Source: Sorghum bicolor
Lineage: Eukaryota > Streptophyta > Magnoliopsida > Poales > Poaceae
Assembly: GCF_000003195.3 (NCBI RefSeq)
Contig: NC_012872.2
Span: 22,158,066 to 22,222,065, forward strand
DNA: 64,000 nt
Direction: 5' to 3'
Part shown: in pieces, positions 43,348-55,555 of the stretch
Layout of the letters: every line of letters starts with the position of its first letter
Numbering within the stretch: the first letter of the stretch is position 1
Made by a program: the position numbers and the translations under genes
The notes under the pieces: model-generated
Seen by the model: only the letters and a program-made list of their open reading frames with translations
What the model was told of the DNA's origin: nothing
Database searches by the model: none

Positions 43348-44279
43348 ATGGCGGACAACAGAGGCAAACGCCTAGCATCACCCTCTTCATCTGAAAATGT
43401 AAACTCTGCTTAGCGCCGGCGTCTAGATAGATACGATCAATGAAGTTCTCAGTTTATCTTGATCGGCTATTTGTACTATGCTCTTCTTGTAGCCCTACCC
43501 CCCAAGTCAATCCAGAGGTGGGCTCGATTCATCATGATCCTGCTGCGTTGGCTTCCTCCCTACCTCCGGCAGCAGTAGCCTTTGAGGAGGCTGCCATGAA
43601 CCAGGCAGCCGAAGCGAGCCAGGCGGGTTTGGAATCAGCTGGTGCGGATGATGCCACCGGCGACGATGCCGTCTTCGGGCACGAAGATGCCTGGGGTTTT
43701 CTCTAGCGTCTTAGAGTAGCCCAGGACCTCTACTCCGAGGAGTGCAAGTGGTCCCACCGCCTCCAGAAGGAGCTCAACGCTCTGGAGGCGGTGTTGGAGA
43801 ACACCGAGGGATCCTTGGCCCGATCTAAGGAACAGTTAGCAGAGTCTATCTCTGCAGTCATTAGTAAGTTCATCGCCCTCTGCAATCTTTCAGTTGATCA
43901 ACTAATCTCCTAATATTTCTATTTTGTCGATCGCAGGGCTGCAGGAGCAGTTCAATACCCTCTCCCCTGCCATCTTTGCCATCACCGGGATGGTGAAAGC
44001 GCGCGGGGAGACACAGGCAGAACACCTCCAGGACGTGCCTGACCATGTCTGGGAAGCTGTTTTGCATGGCATCCATTCTGGGGGGCAAACGCTCTAGCAG
44101 CAGCCCAACTCTGCCATAGGGCTCATTTTTTGGAGTTCCTGACTCTGGACTTCGTCGCGGAGAGCAACGAAGAAGGCTTCAAAGAGCTAATGGATGAGTT
44201 TGCCCCCTGTGGCGACGCCGTTGCACAGTTCTCATCGGCCGATGCCATTATAGCATGGGTTTTCAACGATGAGGACTAG
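43348..44279 (+). pseudogene. D antisense gene 2 (coiled-coil protein, unknown function)
   Basis: The start MADNRGKRLASPSSSEN is at 43348. A likely exon 2 begins after TTGTAG at 43492 and runs to 43864 (PTPQVNPEVGS, A/E-rich, then LQKELNALEAVLENTEGSLARSKEQLAE, a coiled coil), with donor GTAAGT. Exon 3 begins after TCGCAG at 43937 and ends TAG 44277. It includes FNTLSPAIFAITGMV and, after a frame change near 44085, FKELMDEFAPCGDAV and AIIAWVFNDED. In-frame stops occur at 43411 and 43704. Similar proteins are annotated as retroelement-linked hypothetical genes in grass genomes (from memory). Element B separates it from its promoter. Confidence 0.6.
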
Positions 44280-44689
44280 TTTTAGTCTCTTTTTATTTCC
44301 ATGAATGTAAAAACCTTTCTGAGTTAATGAAGAACACTGCCCTGGTGGCAATTTATCTATTCTTTTGTTCTGCTGATGCCTTTATTTTCTCTATGATATT
44401 GCCCATCGAGGCAATCTGAATGTGCCTTTGTATCAGCAAAACTACTCTAAATTTTGTGCTAAAGGCGATATCTGTGATACCGGCTATAAAACCATAACTC
44501 TGAATATTTGAACAAAACGGATACCGCATCAATCTTCTCAACTGTCCAAAAATTCCTTAATTTTTTAAACTGAAGGCGATACTCACTGTATCAGCTATAT
44601 TCTGAACATCACAGTGTTCTGAATTTTTAAGCTAAAGGCAATACTTATCGTATTAGCTATCAAAACACCTTTTTGAGTAAATTAATCGA
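44280..44689. promoter_or_regulatory. Hairpin repeats between D antisense gene 2 and integrase
   Basis: Three degenerate copies of a unit of about 28 nt occur at 44459-44486, 44570-44598 and 44632-44660. Each has the form AAGGC-ATAC-loop-GTAT-AGCTAT and can fold. In copies 2 and 3 the inner pair changes together (GATAC/GTATC and AATAC/GTATT). The location matches the B hairpins: between the convergent 3' ends of pol and an antisense gene. Confidence 0.5.
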
Positions 44690-45367
44690 CTAAAGTAGAT
44701 CAACCCAGACACTAGGGTAATATTTCTTGAAATATTCTCCATTAACAGCTCTAGAATACTCCTTTCCTTCTAAATTTTCATAAAAGTAAGCATTTCTAGG
44801 AGTAACCCTAGTTATCCCATATGGCCCTTCCCAATTGGGTGACCACTTGCCGAATCTACTATCTTTGGATCCAATCGGCAAAATTACTTTCCAAACTAGT
44901 TCACCTTCACTAAATCTTGTTTCCCTCACTTTCTGATTATAGAACTTAGCAATTCTGATTTTATTAGCTCTGATGTTCTCTAAAGCTTTTAGCTGATGGA
45001 AATTCAAATCATCCAAATTATCCAACATAAGGTTCTTATAATCATCGGCTATTAACATATCCTGCTGTGATATCCTCCGAGATCCCAAACTAATTTCCCA
45101 AGGTAATACAGCCTCATGTCTATAAACTAATTCATAAGGTAAACATTTAGTCGATCCATGACAAGCCATCCTATAAGACCAGAGAGTTTCACTAAGTACT
45201 GAATGTCACTTCTTTGGATTTTCTCTGATCTTTTTCTTTATGATCTTAATAAAAATCTGATTAGAAGCTTCTGCTTGTCCATAGGCTTGAGCATAGTAAG
45301 GTGATGAATTAACTAACTTAAAACCTATACTGTAGCAAAATCTTCAAACTCTTTAGATGTAAACATG
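44690..45367 (-). pseudogene. Integrase C-terminal half of D
   Basis: On the minus strand from 45367: MFTSKEFEDF, YYAQAYGQAEASN (third catalytic residue E) and, after two in-frame stops at about 45330 and 45210, RMACHGSTKCLPYELVY, SEGELVWKVILPIG, FGKWSPNWEGPY, ending YYPSVWVDLL. It is alignable with B's integrase to the last residues but clearly divergent, so D is a related Tat family. The catalytic D-D part is cut off by the B' LTR at 45368. Confidence 0.8.
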
Positions 45368-46132
45368 TGTTGACACCGTTTTTTGGAACGGGTCAAGTTA
45401 ATTAAAACAGACCGATCGGTAATAGAAAGGTTGTTGTATTACAATAGAAGGATGCCGATGAAGATCAACCAAATAAAGATGGTGCCGATGATAGGAGATG
45501 ATCGGTAGAAGGATTCTACTGATTCAGGTTCGGTATAAGGTCGAAAGTAATGTTTGCTGATTGGTGCCGATAAGACTATGGTTGCCGATGCTGACGGAAG
45601 AGGACATGAAGACTACTGCTGGAATGGTGTGTATGTGCCGATGAGGCAGGAGCCGATGAAGACTTTATCGAAATTAAGGCAGACGTAGGGATAGGTAGAT
45701 GTTATTTCTTTTTCTATAGTTGATCGAGTATGCCTTATATGTAAGAGTCTTGTTTATTTTAATTGAGTCCTATTTGTATTTGGCTGTAACTCTTTAGGCT
45801 AGGGTATAAATATAGACCTAGCAGCAATGTAATATATATCAATCAATATCAAATACAAGTTTATTCCTACTTTTACATCTACTTTTCGACGACTTTGTCA
45901 AATTGCATTCTTTTCTTTTTACGAGTCCTTATTGATTCGGTGAGTCATACTCAACAATTCTCGAGTTCTAGTGAACACCTCTTGGCCGTGACATCTGGCC
46001 GCATTGTTGTTGTCGGGACCAAAGTGTTTGAACCTTCATCCTTGTCGATTATTAGGTCAAATCAACTGGCATGTCGTGACACCAAATTTGGGTATTAGCC
46101 CTTCGTTTTTGCGGATCTATTTTGCATCAGCA
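45368..46132 (+). repeat. 5' LTR of B' (765 bp)
   Basis: It starts TGTTGACACCG and ends GCATCAGCA. TATAAATA at about 45805-45812 is the TATA box. CCGAT/ATCGG words are again frequent. After it comes CATCTTTTGGCATGCC, as after the B 5' LTR. Confidence 0.88.
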
Positions 46133-46175
46133 CATCTTTTGGCATGCCTGGTGGGACAAATCAACAAAGATCAAT

Positions 46176-48549
46176 ATGCTTACTTCAGAACTCGATACGG
46201 ACAACGTCATCAGCGTGACAGAAGCTGATCTCAGGGAAGAACAGAAGCAAGCTATGGAGAAGGCTATGGAGGAATACAAGAACCTCTGTTTAAAGTCCTT
46301 CCGCCTGAACAAGAGTGGGGAAGTCATCCAAAAGCAAAATCTGCCATTGCCTCGACAGGTTACCTTTGACCCCAATCCTAGTAGACTGCAAGACATGGTT
46401 AATTCTGCAATTAATCATGCTTTGATTAACCACTCCAATGTGTTGTCCAACACCATTTACAATGCCTTGGTCTAGACTTTTAAAGAGGGATAGGCACCAC
46501 CGCTTTATGCTGGCCTAGCCAATCATCAACCAGGATTATCATCAGTCGTAGCTCCATCGGCTCCTTCAGCCGTTGCGGGTATAGAAGTCATGTCTCCTCC
46601 AAGTACGGTGGGATTGACTAATGAGCAATACACCGATGAGATCAGATCCAATGACATTAGGGGGACGGGTCTAGCTCAACACAGATCTACCAGCATTGGC
46701 TATGTCAGGATCTGTATTTCAGAACTATCAGGTTCCTCCCAACTGGTGGGGATATGGTATGCCTCTAGAATTTTTAGCAAATAATTGTGGATCATTTCAG
46801 ATGTCTGACATAGCGAGAAAAGCTCCCATGCCATCGGCACCTCTAGTTTTGCCGATGACTCAACTGCCTCTGTACTCCATGACAACTATGGTGAGGCCAA
46901 TTACTGGGAATTTTCAGATGCCAACATTCTAGGTGCCTAATGCAAGCTCATCGGCAAATCCATTGCCGACACAATAAAGGTTTATGTCTCAGGCAGGGTA
47001 TGTCAATCTAGCAATGACAACTAATTACCAACCATCGGCAAGTCTGGTGCCGATGAATGCCAATAATGGTTGGAAAGGACAGTTGCCCTTTCCACATACA
47101 GCACAACAAAATCATCAAGTTGCAGGGGTTCAACAAGGTCAAATGCAGGCTGGTTTTCAAAATCAGGCACCGACAGTTCAGCCGATGAATCTTACTCAGC
47201 AGATTGGTTGTCCACAAGCAATGGCCAATATGATGTTTGCTGGAGACAGTGTGCCACAGAGACACGTGGAAGCATATCAACAGGTGCTAGAAGTTCAACC
47301 AGCACATCGGTAGGATGCTGATGCTTATTGGGCCGATAAGATAGCAGAGGTCACGAGGGATCAGTTTGGGATAAAACCTAAAGTCAATACTTACTCTTAT
47401 CGGATACCATATCCTCCTGCATATGATCTAATTCCGCTTCCAAATCGGTATAAGGTGACAGATTTTACTAAGTTCTCTGGACAAGATGACACATCAACAA
47501 TGGAGCATGTCAACCACTTTATCATCTAGTGTGGTGAGGCTGCTAATAGAGATGAGTTAAGGGTTTGGTTGTTCTCATCATCTTTGTCTGGATCAGCCTT
47601 TACCTGGTTCATTTCATTACCTCCAAACACTGACAATACATGGGCCGATCTAGAGAAATAGTTCCATAAATATTTCTTCTCTGGAGTTCATGAGAAGAAG
47701 CTGACCGATTTAGTAAGACTGCGATAACGTAATGATGAATCGGTATAGAATTTTGTGCAGAGGCTGTGGGACGTGAAGAACAAGTGTTATAGCTTGGTTT
47801 TGGATGATCGGCAGCTGGCAGATTTGGCTTTTCAAGGGTTATTGCCGCACCTCAAGGATAAATATGCTTCTCAAGAATTTGAGTTATCTGGTGCAGAGAA
47901 TTTCTGATATGGACATTAGGGCTTTTGAACCTATAAAGAATTGGAATAAAATGGTGTCATTTGTCAATGAGGTAGAAAATTTTGATTCTAATGAAGAACC
48001 AGTCATCGGCTTAGTAGAGTGGGTGAAAAGTAAGAAGCCGATGTCTTGTCCTTTGGGCCAGAAAGCGCTAGAGAAGTTTGCTTTTGACATCACTAAACCC
48101 GATAGAATATTTGATTTCTTACTTCTAGAGTGGGAAATTTAGCTGATGCCAAATCATGTGATTCCATCGGCAGAAGAGTTGAAGAAGATTAAGTATTGCA
48201 AATGGCATAATGCAACTTCGCACAGACAAATGAATGCGAAGTGTTTGGGCAGCAGTTGTAATCGGCTATAGAATCTGGGAGAATCAAGTTTGATAGCTCC
48301 AAAGCTCAGAAGCCGATGAAAATTGATCACCACCCTTTTCCCGCAAACATGTTGGATGCCAAGGGTAAAACCAAGGTCGTGACATTAGAAATTGCTGAGA
48401 AAAGCACATCGGTGGATCCCCAACATTAGGTAACTACCGATGACGCCAAGGGAAAGGGTCTGTTGAAAGAAAGCAGTAGCTCTTGAAGGCCTCCCTAATC
48501 TGGTGTCGTGATTACCCATAAACAGCATCAGGAGAATTGGCAGCAGCGT
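46176..48549 (+). pseudogene. Gag of B', many stops
   Basis: The start is MLTSELDTDNVISVTEADL at 46176, and the protein follows B's Gag to the segment just after the zinc-binding motif (CKWHNATSH) near 48200. At least eight in-frame stops or shifts occur (for example 46474, 46933, 47311, 47529, 47661). It helps define the Gag start of B. The end is cut at 48550 by A4, at nearly the same Gag position where A2 cuts B. Confidence 0.82.
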
Positions 48550-49509
48550 TGTTGACGGTCCTTAAGTGCCAAATTCAACCGTCAACTAAACATGGAAAAG
48601 GATCAATATGCACCAAACACCTAGAATTAGGGTTTTATCTGACAGAATTCCACGAGTTTTGGTGTTTGTCTATTTTTGCAGGGGGTTATCAGAAAATATG
48701 GAGAGAAGGCCCACACGTCAGGTTTACAACAAGATAATTACGTGCCGCACAATTTTCCTCAACCTCGAAGAGTCTAGAAGCTACGGGAGCGAACGGGAGG
48801 CCATATGGGGCCGGGGGCAGGGCGCCCGCACAGCCTCAGTGGCTAATCACGACAGGTCACGCGGATCGTGGTCCACCGCCTCTAATCTTCAAGGAAAACC
48901 ATGCGATTAAGGTTAGTTTGATCCGACGGCCCACATTCATTTGAGGGGGCTATATAAGCAAGGCCTCTCCACCCAGGGGAGGAGAAATCATTATTAGAGG
49001 AAGCCATCAAAGTTAGGGTTTAGGAAGTTCTTTCCCGCATAGAATTAGAATTATCTACTCCCAATTCCTTCAAGTTCTATTTGACTAGATAGAATTAGAG
49101 AAGTAGAGCATTACGCTCTGGATTTCGGATCTTCACCAATAAAGATTGGTATTATTTCATATCTTTTCCTACTACTTTATTCTAATTGCATTATGTCTCT
49201 ATTTTTTATGTTCTTAGTTTGCTCTAGTTCTATATTTGATATAGTTATGATTGCTAATGAGTTCATGTATAAGTTTGCAAAGCACTTAGCTCTTGACTTG
49301 AGGGAGCTAAGTGGTAGATCATATGCGGGCGTGGTGCTTAGATATTATTTACCTGCAAATGTCTCCTATTGGCCGGGTCGTGTGGTAGTTCGCGATGGTG
49401 AGGGCTTCGTTGAATCTTATATAGTCCACCCTCCGTCAGTAGTACAGGCAGAATTTGTATTGCGGAGTAAGTCTTGCTATGTTCTGATTTACTTTAGCAA
49501 TGTTCCTTA
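48550..49509 (+). repeat. A-type LTR fragment A4, 3' end missing
   Basis: It starts TGTTGACGGTCC and matches A LTRs in its first 400 bp, with CTATATAAGC at 48950-48959. Its R-U5 part differs from A2 and A', so it is a third subfamily. It ends at 49509 where the C-left LTR begins, without the expected TCAACA. About 250 bp are probably missing. The 113-aa frame within it has no known domain. Confidence 0.7.
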
Positions 49510-51582
49510 TGTCACAGAACCGACCAAATTATAAGAGTTCAAGTGTAGAAACGATCGACTAGCAATCAAGTTTCCAAACTTGAGCCCATATAATCACGGT
49601 AGTCAACTGAAATCATGAAGGACTTCAAACCAACTTACAACAAACCAAGATCGTAATAGTTCAACATAACACAGCGAATGTTACATAGTCATTCATTGCC
49701 GTCGAAGCGGCACCACATCGAAGTTACTTAGTTATTACAATATAAGTTCATAGTACTAGCGGAAGCAAAATAGTTTACAACACACGTTCCATAAGTTGTT
49801 TGTTAAAGCCAGAGTCTAATGCGATCCATCCAAAAGCAATAGGTATGAAGTAGTCAGAGAACCGTGCCCAACGGTTTAGTCCACATCCCCAGCGGGATGG
49901 AGGCAGGTCTTGTAGAAGCCATCATAAAAGATATCATCTACAATAGGTGGGAATAAACCCTGAGTACGAGGATGTACTCAGCTAGACTTACCCGTCTAGT
50001 AAAACATAAAGACACCAAGGATCATGCAAGGCTAAGTATAAAGTGGAGATGGCTTGACTTAACTTTTGCCAAAAGCTTAAGTGATTACTTTACAACTGGC
50101 ATTAGCATCATATTAAACATTATTAGCCTATCACTAGATTAGCACCTCGACTAAACACTTCACTTGATTATTACAAGCAATAATAACCATATCAAGTTCA
50201 TCATATGTTCTTCCTTGCTATCACTAACATCATTATCAAGAACCAATGTACTTAGTGAATGCTACGTTTGTCGCTGCTCTGTCAAGTTCTCACTATCCGG
50301 GAGAGACGGCGATTTGAATCGATTTCTATCCAGCTGGAGGGTTATTCCTAGCACTCACCCAAGCATCCCCCGTCGGAGAGCAAGCGGGTCACCTTTGGTA
50401 CGACTCAGGAATCGCGGCTCCGATCAGCACCACACTCCCAGGGCTACCACTCTGCTAGGGAGGTCAAGAATTTTAACTCACCTGCCTTTGGTCTTACGCC
50501 AATGGTCCCCCGCACACCGCACTTCCTCCGGTAGTGCGCACTTTATACTTGCCGGTCTTCAAGCCTGAGTCATACTACTAGGCTTCGCGGTCGGAACGAG
50601 TTATCCGGCCAACTAAGTGTTAGGCATGCGTTCAACATGACAAGAGGACGTACAACGGTCGGTCCTTAGCTGCCACAGACGGAGTTACTACAACCTTGCA
50701 AAACTCCGCCCGGCTTAAGTCAATTTAATCAGGTTCCTTCCACGATAGCACATATAGACAATCGTGATCCGACACAACCCTATCTCGCGCAGGTGACAGG
50801 ATATCACCCGACTTCTACCGATTAAAGCATGGCTAAGATGCTACTCGATCCTAACCCTACAACCAGGTAGTGGTAAGATATTTGGATAAGGAATGAGTAT
50901 AATGCAGCAAGGGTTTCATCACAACTCCTATACGTAATGCATCAATAGATATAACATAACAAAGTAAACTTTTGAAATTAAAGTGCGAGACTTAAGATGC
51001 TCCGGGGCTTGCCTTTCACGAACGATGGAGGCTCGTGATTCGGGCACTCAATCTCTTCTTCGGGCTCCTCGTGTCCGGCTTGCTGGACCTCCACCTCCGG
51101 GTTGATCTCTTGGCCCTCGGGGTTCACCTGGAGCTCGAATGAAGCTATCGCGTCCGGTGCACCTATTGCATGCATGATAAGTAAGAATGGGTGCATACTA
51201 GATGGGGATGAATGCTTGACAATATAATTAGAACTTCACTGGATACTCATTTACTGAGTAAACTTCCAAGATAAACTCACAAGGGATAACTAATTAACTT
51301 AGCAAGACCTAGCAAGTCAAACCATAACAGCAATCCTTGCAAAACAGAGCAGCTCAAGGAATAAATCATAACTGGAGCTATACAGATCCAATAATTATGA
51401 ATGAGTACTTTCTGGAAAGCTTAAGAAATTGTCTACATTTCATCTTTAAACATCACAGCAAGATTCATAAGTTAAACAAGTCATTTAAACAAAGTTCCAG
51501 GTTCTGTCCCAGAAAAACAGAGAGCATCTATTTCTGGAATCCAACTTGGAAAAGCTATACATTCAAAACTACTGGAGAAAAT
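49510..51582 (-). repeat. C-left: Tekay-like LTR, end portion
   Basis: On the plus strand it begins TGTCACAGAACCGACC, the reversed end of a C-type LTR, and parallels C-right (51583-53350) in order, for example both contain GCTCCGGGGCTTGCCTTTC at about 50998 and 53070. The alignment shows clear divergence. It stops at 51582, where the C-right LTR starts. No gene is present. Confidence 0.75.
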
Positions 51583-54500
51583 TGTAACAGAACCGACCAA
51601 ATTATAAGAGATTAAGCCCAACAGTGACCATTTGCATAGTCAAACCATCGGGCTTAAGCTCATATAATCCCGATAGTCCGTGAAATCTCGAAGGATTTCA
51701 ACCACACATCGCATAACAGCCAAGATCGTAATAAGTTTAGCGGTCGCCATCCACAAGTACATCCAGATTACAACATTCATAAAATACATCGGAGTTCTTA
51801 AGTTATTAGAAACCAAGTTCTTCAAGTAGCGGAAGCTTCATAGTTCGAAATTACAACACACACGATAAGTCTGATACGGTGCCATAGTTCGGTCATTCCC
51901 ACAAAAGCAAATGAAGAGACGGAGTGACCATCGCCCTTGGTCTAGTCATCACCCATAGCTGGGTACAGACAGAGGATGCAATAACCATAGTACATTTGAC
52001 CATCTGCAAAACAACATGGGAATAGAACCCTGAGTACGAGAAGGTACTCAGCTAGACTTACCCGACATAAACTTAAAATAAAGACTCATCAAGGATCATG
52101 AAGGCTATTTAGTGGGGTAGCTGACAACCATTTTGCAAAGGCCGCAAGGTTTCATTTCCCTAACCTACATAAATCTTTTCTTCTTTTAATCTGCTCAAGT
52201 TGAAAGTATCATTACCTATTATCTAGGTTTGCTCCTGTGCTATTACAAGCAAGTATGAGACTATGATAGTACCTCATCATAGCATTTCCTAAACCATTCA
52301 TCATTATAACCCAAGTGTTTCATAGTCCTTACTACGAGGACGAAGCTCATGTCAAGTGCTCACTATCCAGGAGCGATGGCGATTCGAATCGATTTCTAAC
52401 CAGCTGGCGAGGTATTCCCCACACAAACCACACTCACTGATCAAGTGAGCTACAGATCACCGTATTACACTATCCAGGACCAATTCGCGGGTTCGGCAGG
52501 CACCGCCAGTACCTGAGGACCGTTCCGGCGACCGAGGTATCCAAGGTATACCAAGGTTGCGCGTCGCGCCCTCATCGTTCTCCTCAACCATCACTAATAC
52601 AGCGCATGGCGGCTCGATTCCCGGCACGGATAGTGCTCAGGCTTCGCGGTCGGAACGACTTATCCTTCCAGCTAAGTGTGGGGCATGCGTTCAACATGAC
52701 AAGAGGGCCGTCAACGATCGGTCCTTAATCGACACAGGCAGGGGCACCATGGTCAACCCACCATAAGACCCCGCCCGGTCTCCAAATTCATTCCACACTT
52801 GGTTATTCTTTTCCCCGAGCAACTAATGCTTAATCAAGCAGGTATCCACCTATATCTCGCAGGTGACAGGGAATCACCCGACTTCTACCGAACTAAGCAA
52901 GCTAAGCATAGACTCCGTGCCTATCTACATAGGACAAGGTAGTTGAATGAGTAGGAATAACAAGGAGTACTCATGCAGCAACGGTATCAGGCAACTCCTA
53001 TCACTTAATATGCAATACAGTAGAACAAGTATAGCACTTTATATAAGTTAGCGAGAATAGGGAGACTTAGAATGCTCCGGGGCTTGCCTTTCTCAAACGT
53101 GCTGGGTCGGTGATCCGGACACTCCTGCAGTTCCTCTCCGGGTTTCGGTGCTTCCGGAGGTTCCTGCTCCTGAATCTCCTCTGGCTCCTCGGGTCCCACC
53201 TCGTTCTCCTGCGAGCCTGTATGATGCATGTGTGCTCGTGAGTGGAGTGCGAGATGCCCGAGTGGATGCTTGTATGAGAAAGTACCAAAGGACCATGACA
53301 TGATGCATGGATGATACACTTGGTCATGCTTATCACAAGGTATGCAACATCATCCAAGAACAGACACTTGGTTTAAACATCTATTGCATTCTCTTCTACA
53401 AATATTTTTTTCAAATGCAACTAGCAACCCCCATGATGCTTCAAAGATACACCAAACCCAACTTATTCCATTCAACCTACATACACAACCATTCATAATT
53501 TTCTTTATTCATTTCTAAGCCCATTAAAAATCACATGCAATTCTGATCATCAATAAATTCCAGAAAAATTACAGGAGACTACTAGCTAATCATAAAGTCT
53601 ACTGTAAATTTTTCATAATTTTTGGTTACTTATTTTGGGCCAAAAAATCACAAGATTAATTGATAAGGCAAGTATAATCACCCTACTGTGATATAAGTGT
53701 CAAACAACAGATTTCATATTTTTACAATTTATCTAATATCATAAGAAACACCCACAAAATTTTCCAGATTTATTGCATGACCCATTTAATTATTAAAAAT
53801 CATAAAGTACTGCCATGCAAGCATTTAAATTACCATAAATTCATTTATACACCAAATAATATGTAACAATATTTTCTCAGTGATTAAACACACATGTAGA
53901 GCCAGCAAAACAAATTTTACATTTTTCAGAGCCCTATTTTGTTTACTATGCATTTTCCAAGTTTGACAAAAACATGGATTAAATATACTTACACAGAAAA
54001 GTTACTTAGTCACGACATGCAAACATACTAGGCTATAGATCTGGAAATAAGGAATATACCAAAATTTATTTCACAATTTTTGGAGCTATATTCATCAAGA
54101 TATGGATTTTTGAACATTTAAATCATTTCCTAGAAATTATTTATCTGAAAACAAATCAAATCCACCCCGAGACCTGCTAGGTGCACCCGGTGCAGTGCAC
54201 CCGCGGCCGCTGACGAGCGGACCCGCCTGCTAGACGGGCCCACTGGCCAGGACACCGAGAGGGGAGAGGATCCCCGACGACGGCTCGCCGCCGGTGATGC
54301 CTCTCGGCCGTAACCAACGGCACCAACGCGTTCGCCTCCCTCTTGCGAATTGATCCCACCCCTTTACTCGCCCTGAAACCCCGCACAGCGAGCTGGCCAC
54401 CGGCAATGGCGGACCGGCGGCGCTGCCGCAGCGGTGCCGGCCACCACGCTCCGGTAGAGCGCTCGAGTGCAGCTTCTCGCGACTCAGGGAGCCACGACGA

Positions 54501-55541
54501 CCATAATGCGCGCGCTAGCGAGGCAAGAGAGGTTTGGGAGGGGGAAAACCAGCGATGCCGACGCCGCGGAGAGCTCCGGCGAGGCCGCGGACTCTCCGGC
54601 GAGCGATTCGGCTCGCTAGAACCGCTTACCTGCGCGAAGAAACTACGTCCGAGCACGCGGAGACGAATGCGGAGCTCGGAGAGGTGGAAGGAGGCGCTGA
54701 GAGGCGACGGAGTGCCGGGAACACGGCGAGCGGAGCTCGGGGAGCTCCAATGGCGAGCGGCGGCACGGTGCGCGCGGAGAGGAGGCAGGAGAGCGCGAGA
54801 GAGAGCGAGGGGGCGCGCACCGGGTGGAGGAGAGAATGGCGAGGGAGGTGGCGCTGTCCGCAGCGGAGGGGGGGTCGTGGCGCCGGCGAGCAGCGCATGC
54901 CGTCCACGCGGCGCCGTCGGCCTGACGCGGTCGGGCGCGCGCGGCGCGGCCGTGTCCGAGCGCGCGCGGGGAGGGGGTGGACGTGGCGCGGTCGGCCAGG
55001 GCTGGCTTCGCTGGCTGGGCCGATTGGTTGGCGCCGGCCCGCCAGTGAACAACTCCCCCTTTCTTTTTTTTTTGAAATTCTTTTTCCAAATTCCTTTCTA
55101 AAATTATTTGGACCAGCCAAAAAGCATTTTCACCTCTTGCTCCCAAAAACAAAGTTGTTCCAAAATAAAAACTCTACAACTTTGCTTTAATAAGCCAAAT
55201 CAAATTCCCAATAGAATTTGAATTGCAAAACAAAACTAGTTCTAGGTTTTCAAATAAATTCTTTTTGGATATTTTTGTATAAATTCCATTTCTCAATTTC
55301 CCTGGCTCCAAAAATTGCACAAAAATGTTCTCAATTCTTCTTACACATAAACCAACCTAGTTTGAATATTTCCCAATTTTTAAAGCAAGCATCACATTTT
55401 TAACATGTTTAAAACTCATGAAATGATGCACATAAAATCATACTTGAGGAGAATGACATGCTCGTGATGCTTATGATTGATGAGGATGCTTATGCATGTT
55501 GTGAGGGGACTAAATGCATGCTTAACACCTAGGGTGTTACA
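51583..55541 (-). repeat. 3' LTR of C-right (3959 bp), Tekay-like
   Basis: On the plus strand TGTAACAGAACC to GGGTGTTACA, with a 7-bp terminal inverted repeat (TGTAACA/TGTTACA). On the minus strand it directly follows a pol stop and polypurine tract, so it is the 3' LTR. At 3.96 kb it is unusually long. A block at about 54180-55040 is very GC- and CpG-rich; the long overlapping frames on both strands there are a composition effect. Confidence 0.85.
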
Positions 55542-55555
55542 GCCCTTCCCCCCTT
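55542..55555 (-). promoter_or_regulatory. Polypurine tract of C-right
   Basis: On the minus strand AAGGGGGGAAGGGC ends directly at the LTR start TGTAACACCC. The pol stop codon TAA (55554-55556) overlaps it. Confidence 0.8.

Larger units (their letters stand above)
21192..45367 (-). mobile_element. Tat/Retand-like element D, fragmentary host of B
   Basis: D survives as 21192-22929 and 43314-45367. On the minus strand, from right to left, it has the integrase C-terminus, a spacer with hairpins, and two genes in antisense (plus strand). Its left side is lost next to copia E and its right side is cut by the B' LTR. Element B is inserted in it with the target duplication CCTTC, so D is older than B. 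Assigning both pieces to one element rests on that clean insertion. Confidence 0.7.
45368..48549 (+). mobile_element. B-like element B', 5' part only
   Basis: B' has a 5' LTR, a primer-site region and a decayed gag, then ends at the A4 LTR at 48550. Its LTR and Gag are related to B but diverged. No pol is seen. It is inserted in D's integrase. Its 3' half may lie right of the window or be deleted. Confidence 0.8.

Noticed and set aside
49193..49534. 113-aa frame at the end of A4
   Set aside because: It crosses from the A4 LTR into the C-left LTR and has no domain.
54177..55190. Several overlapping long frames on both strands (164-291 codons)
   Set aside because: They lie in a GC-rich block inside the C-right LTR, overlap each other in many frames, and show only A/R/P/S-rich composition without a domain.
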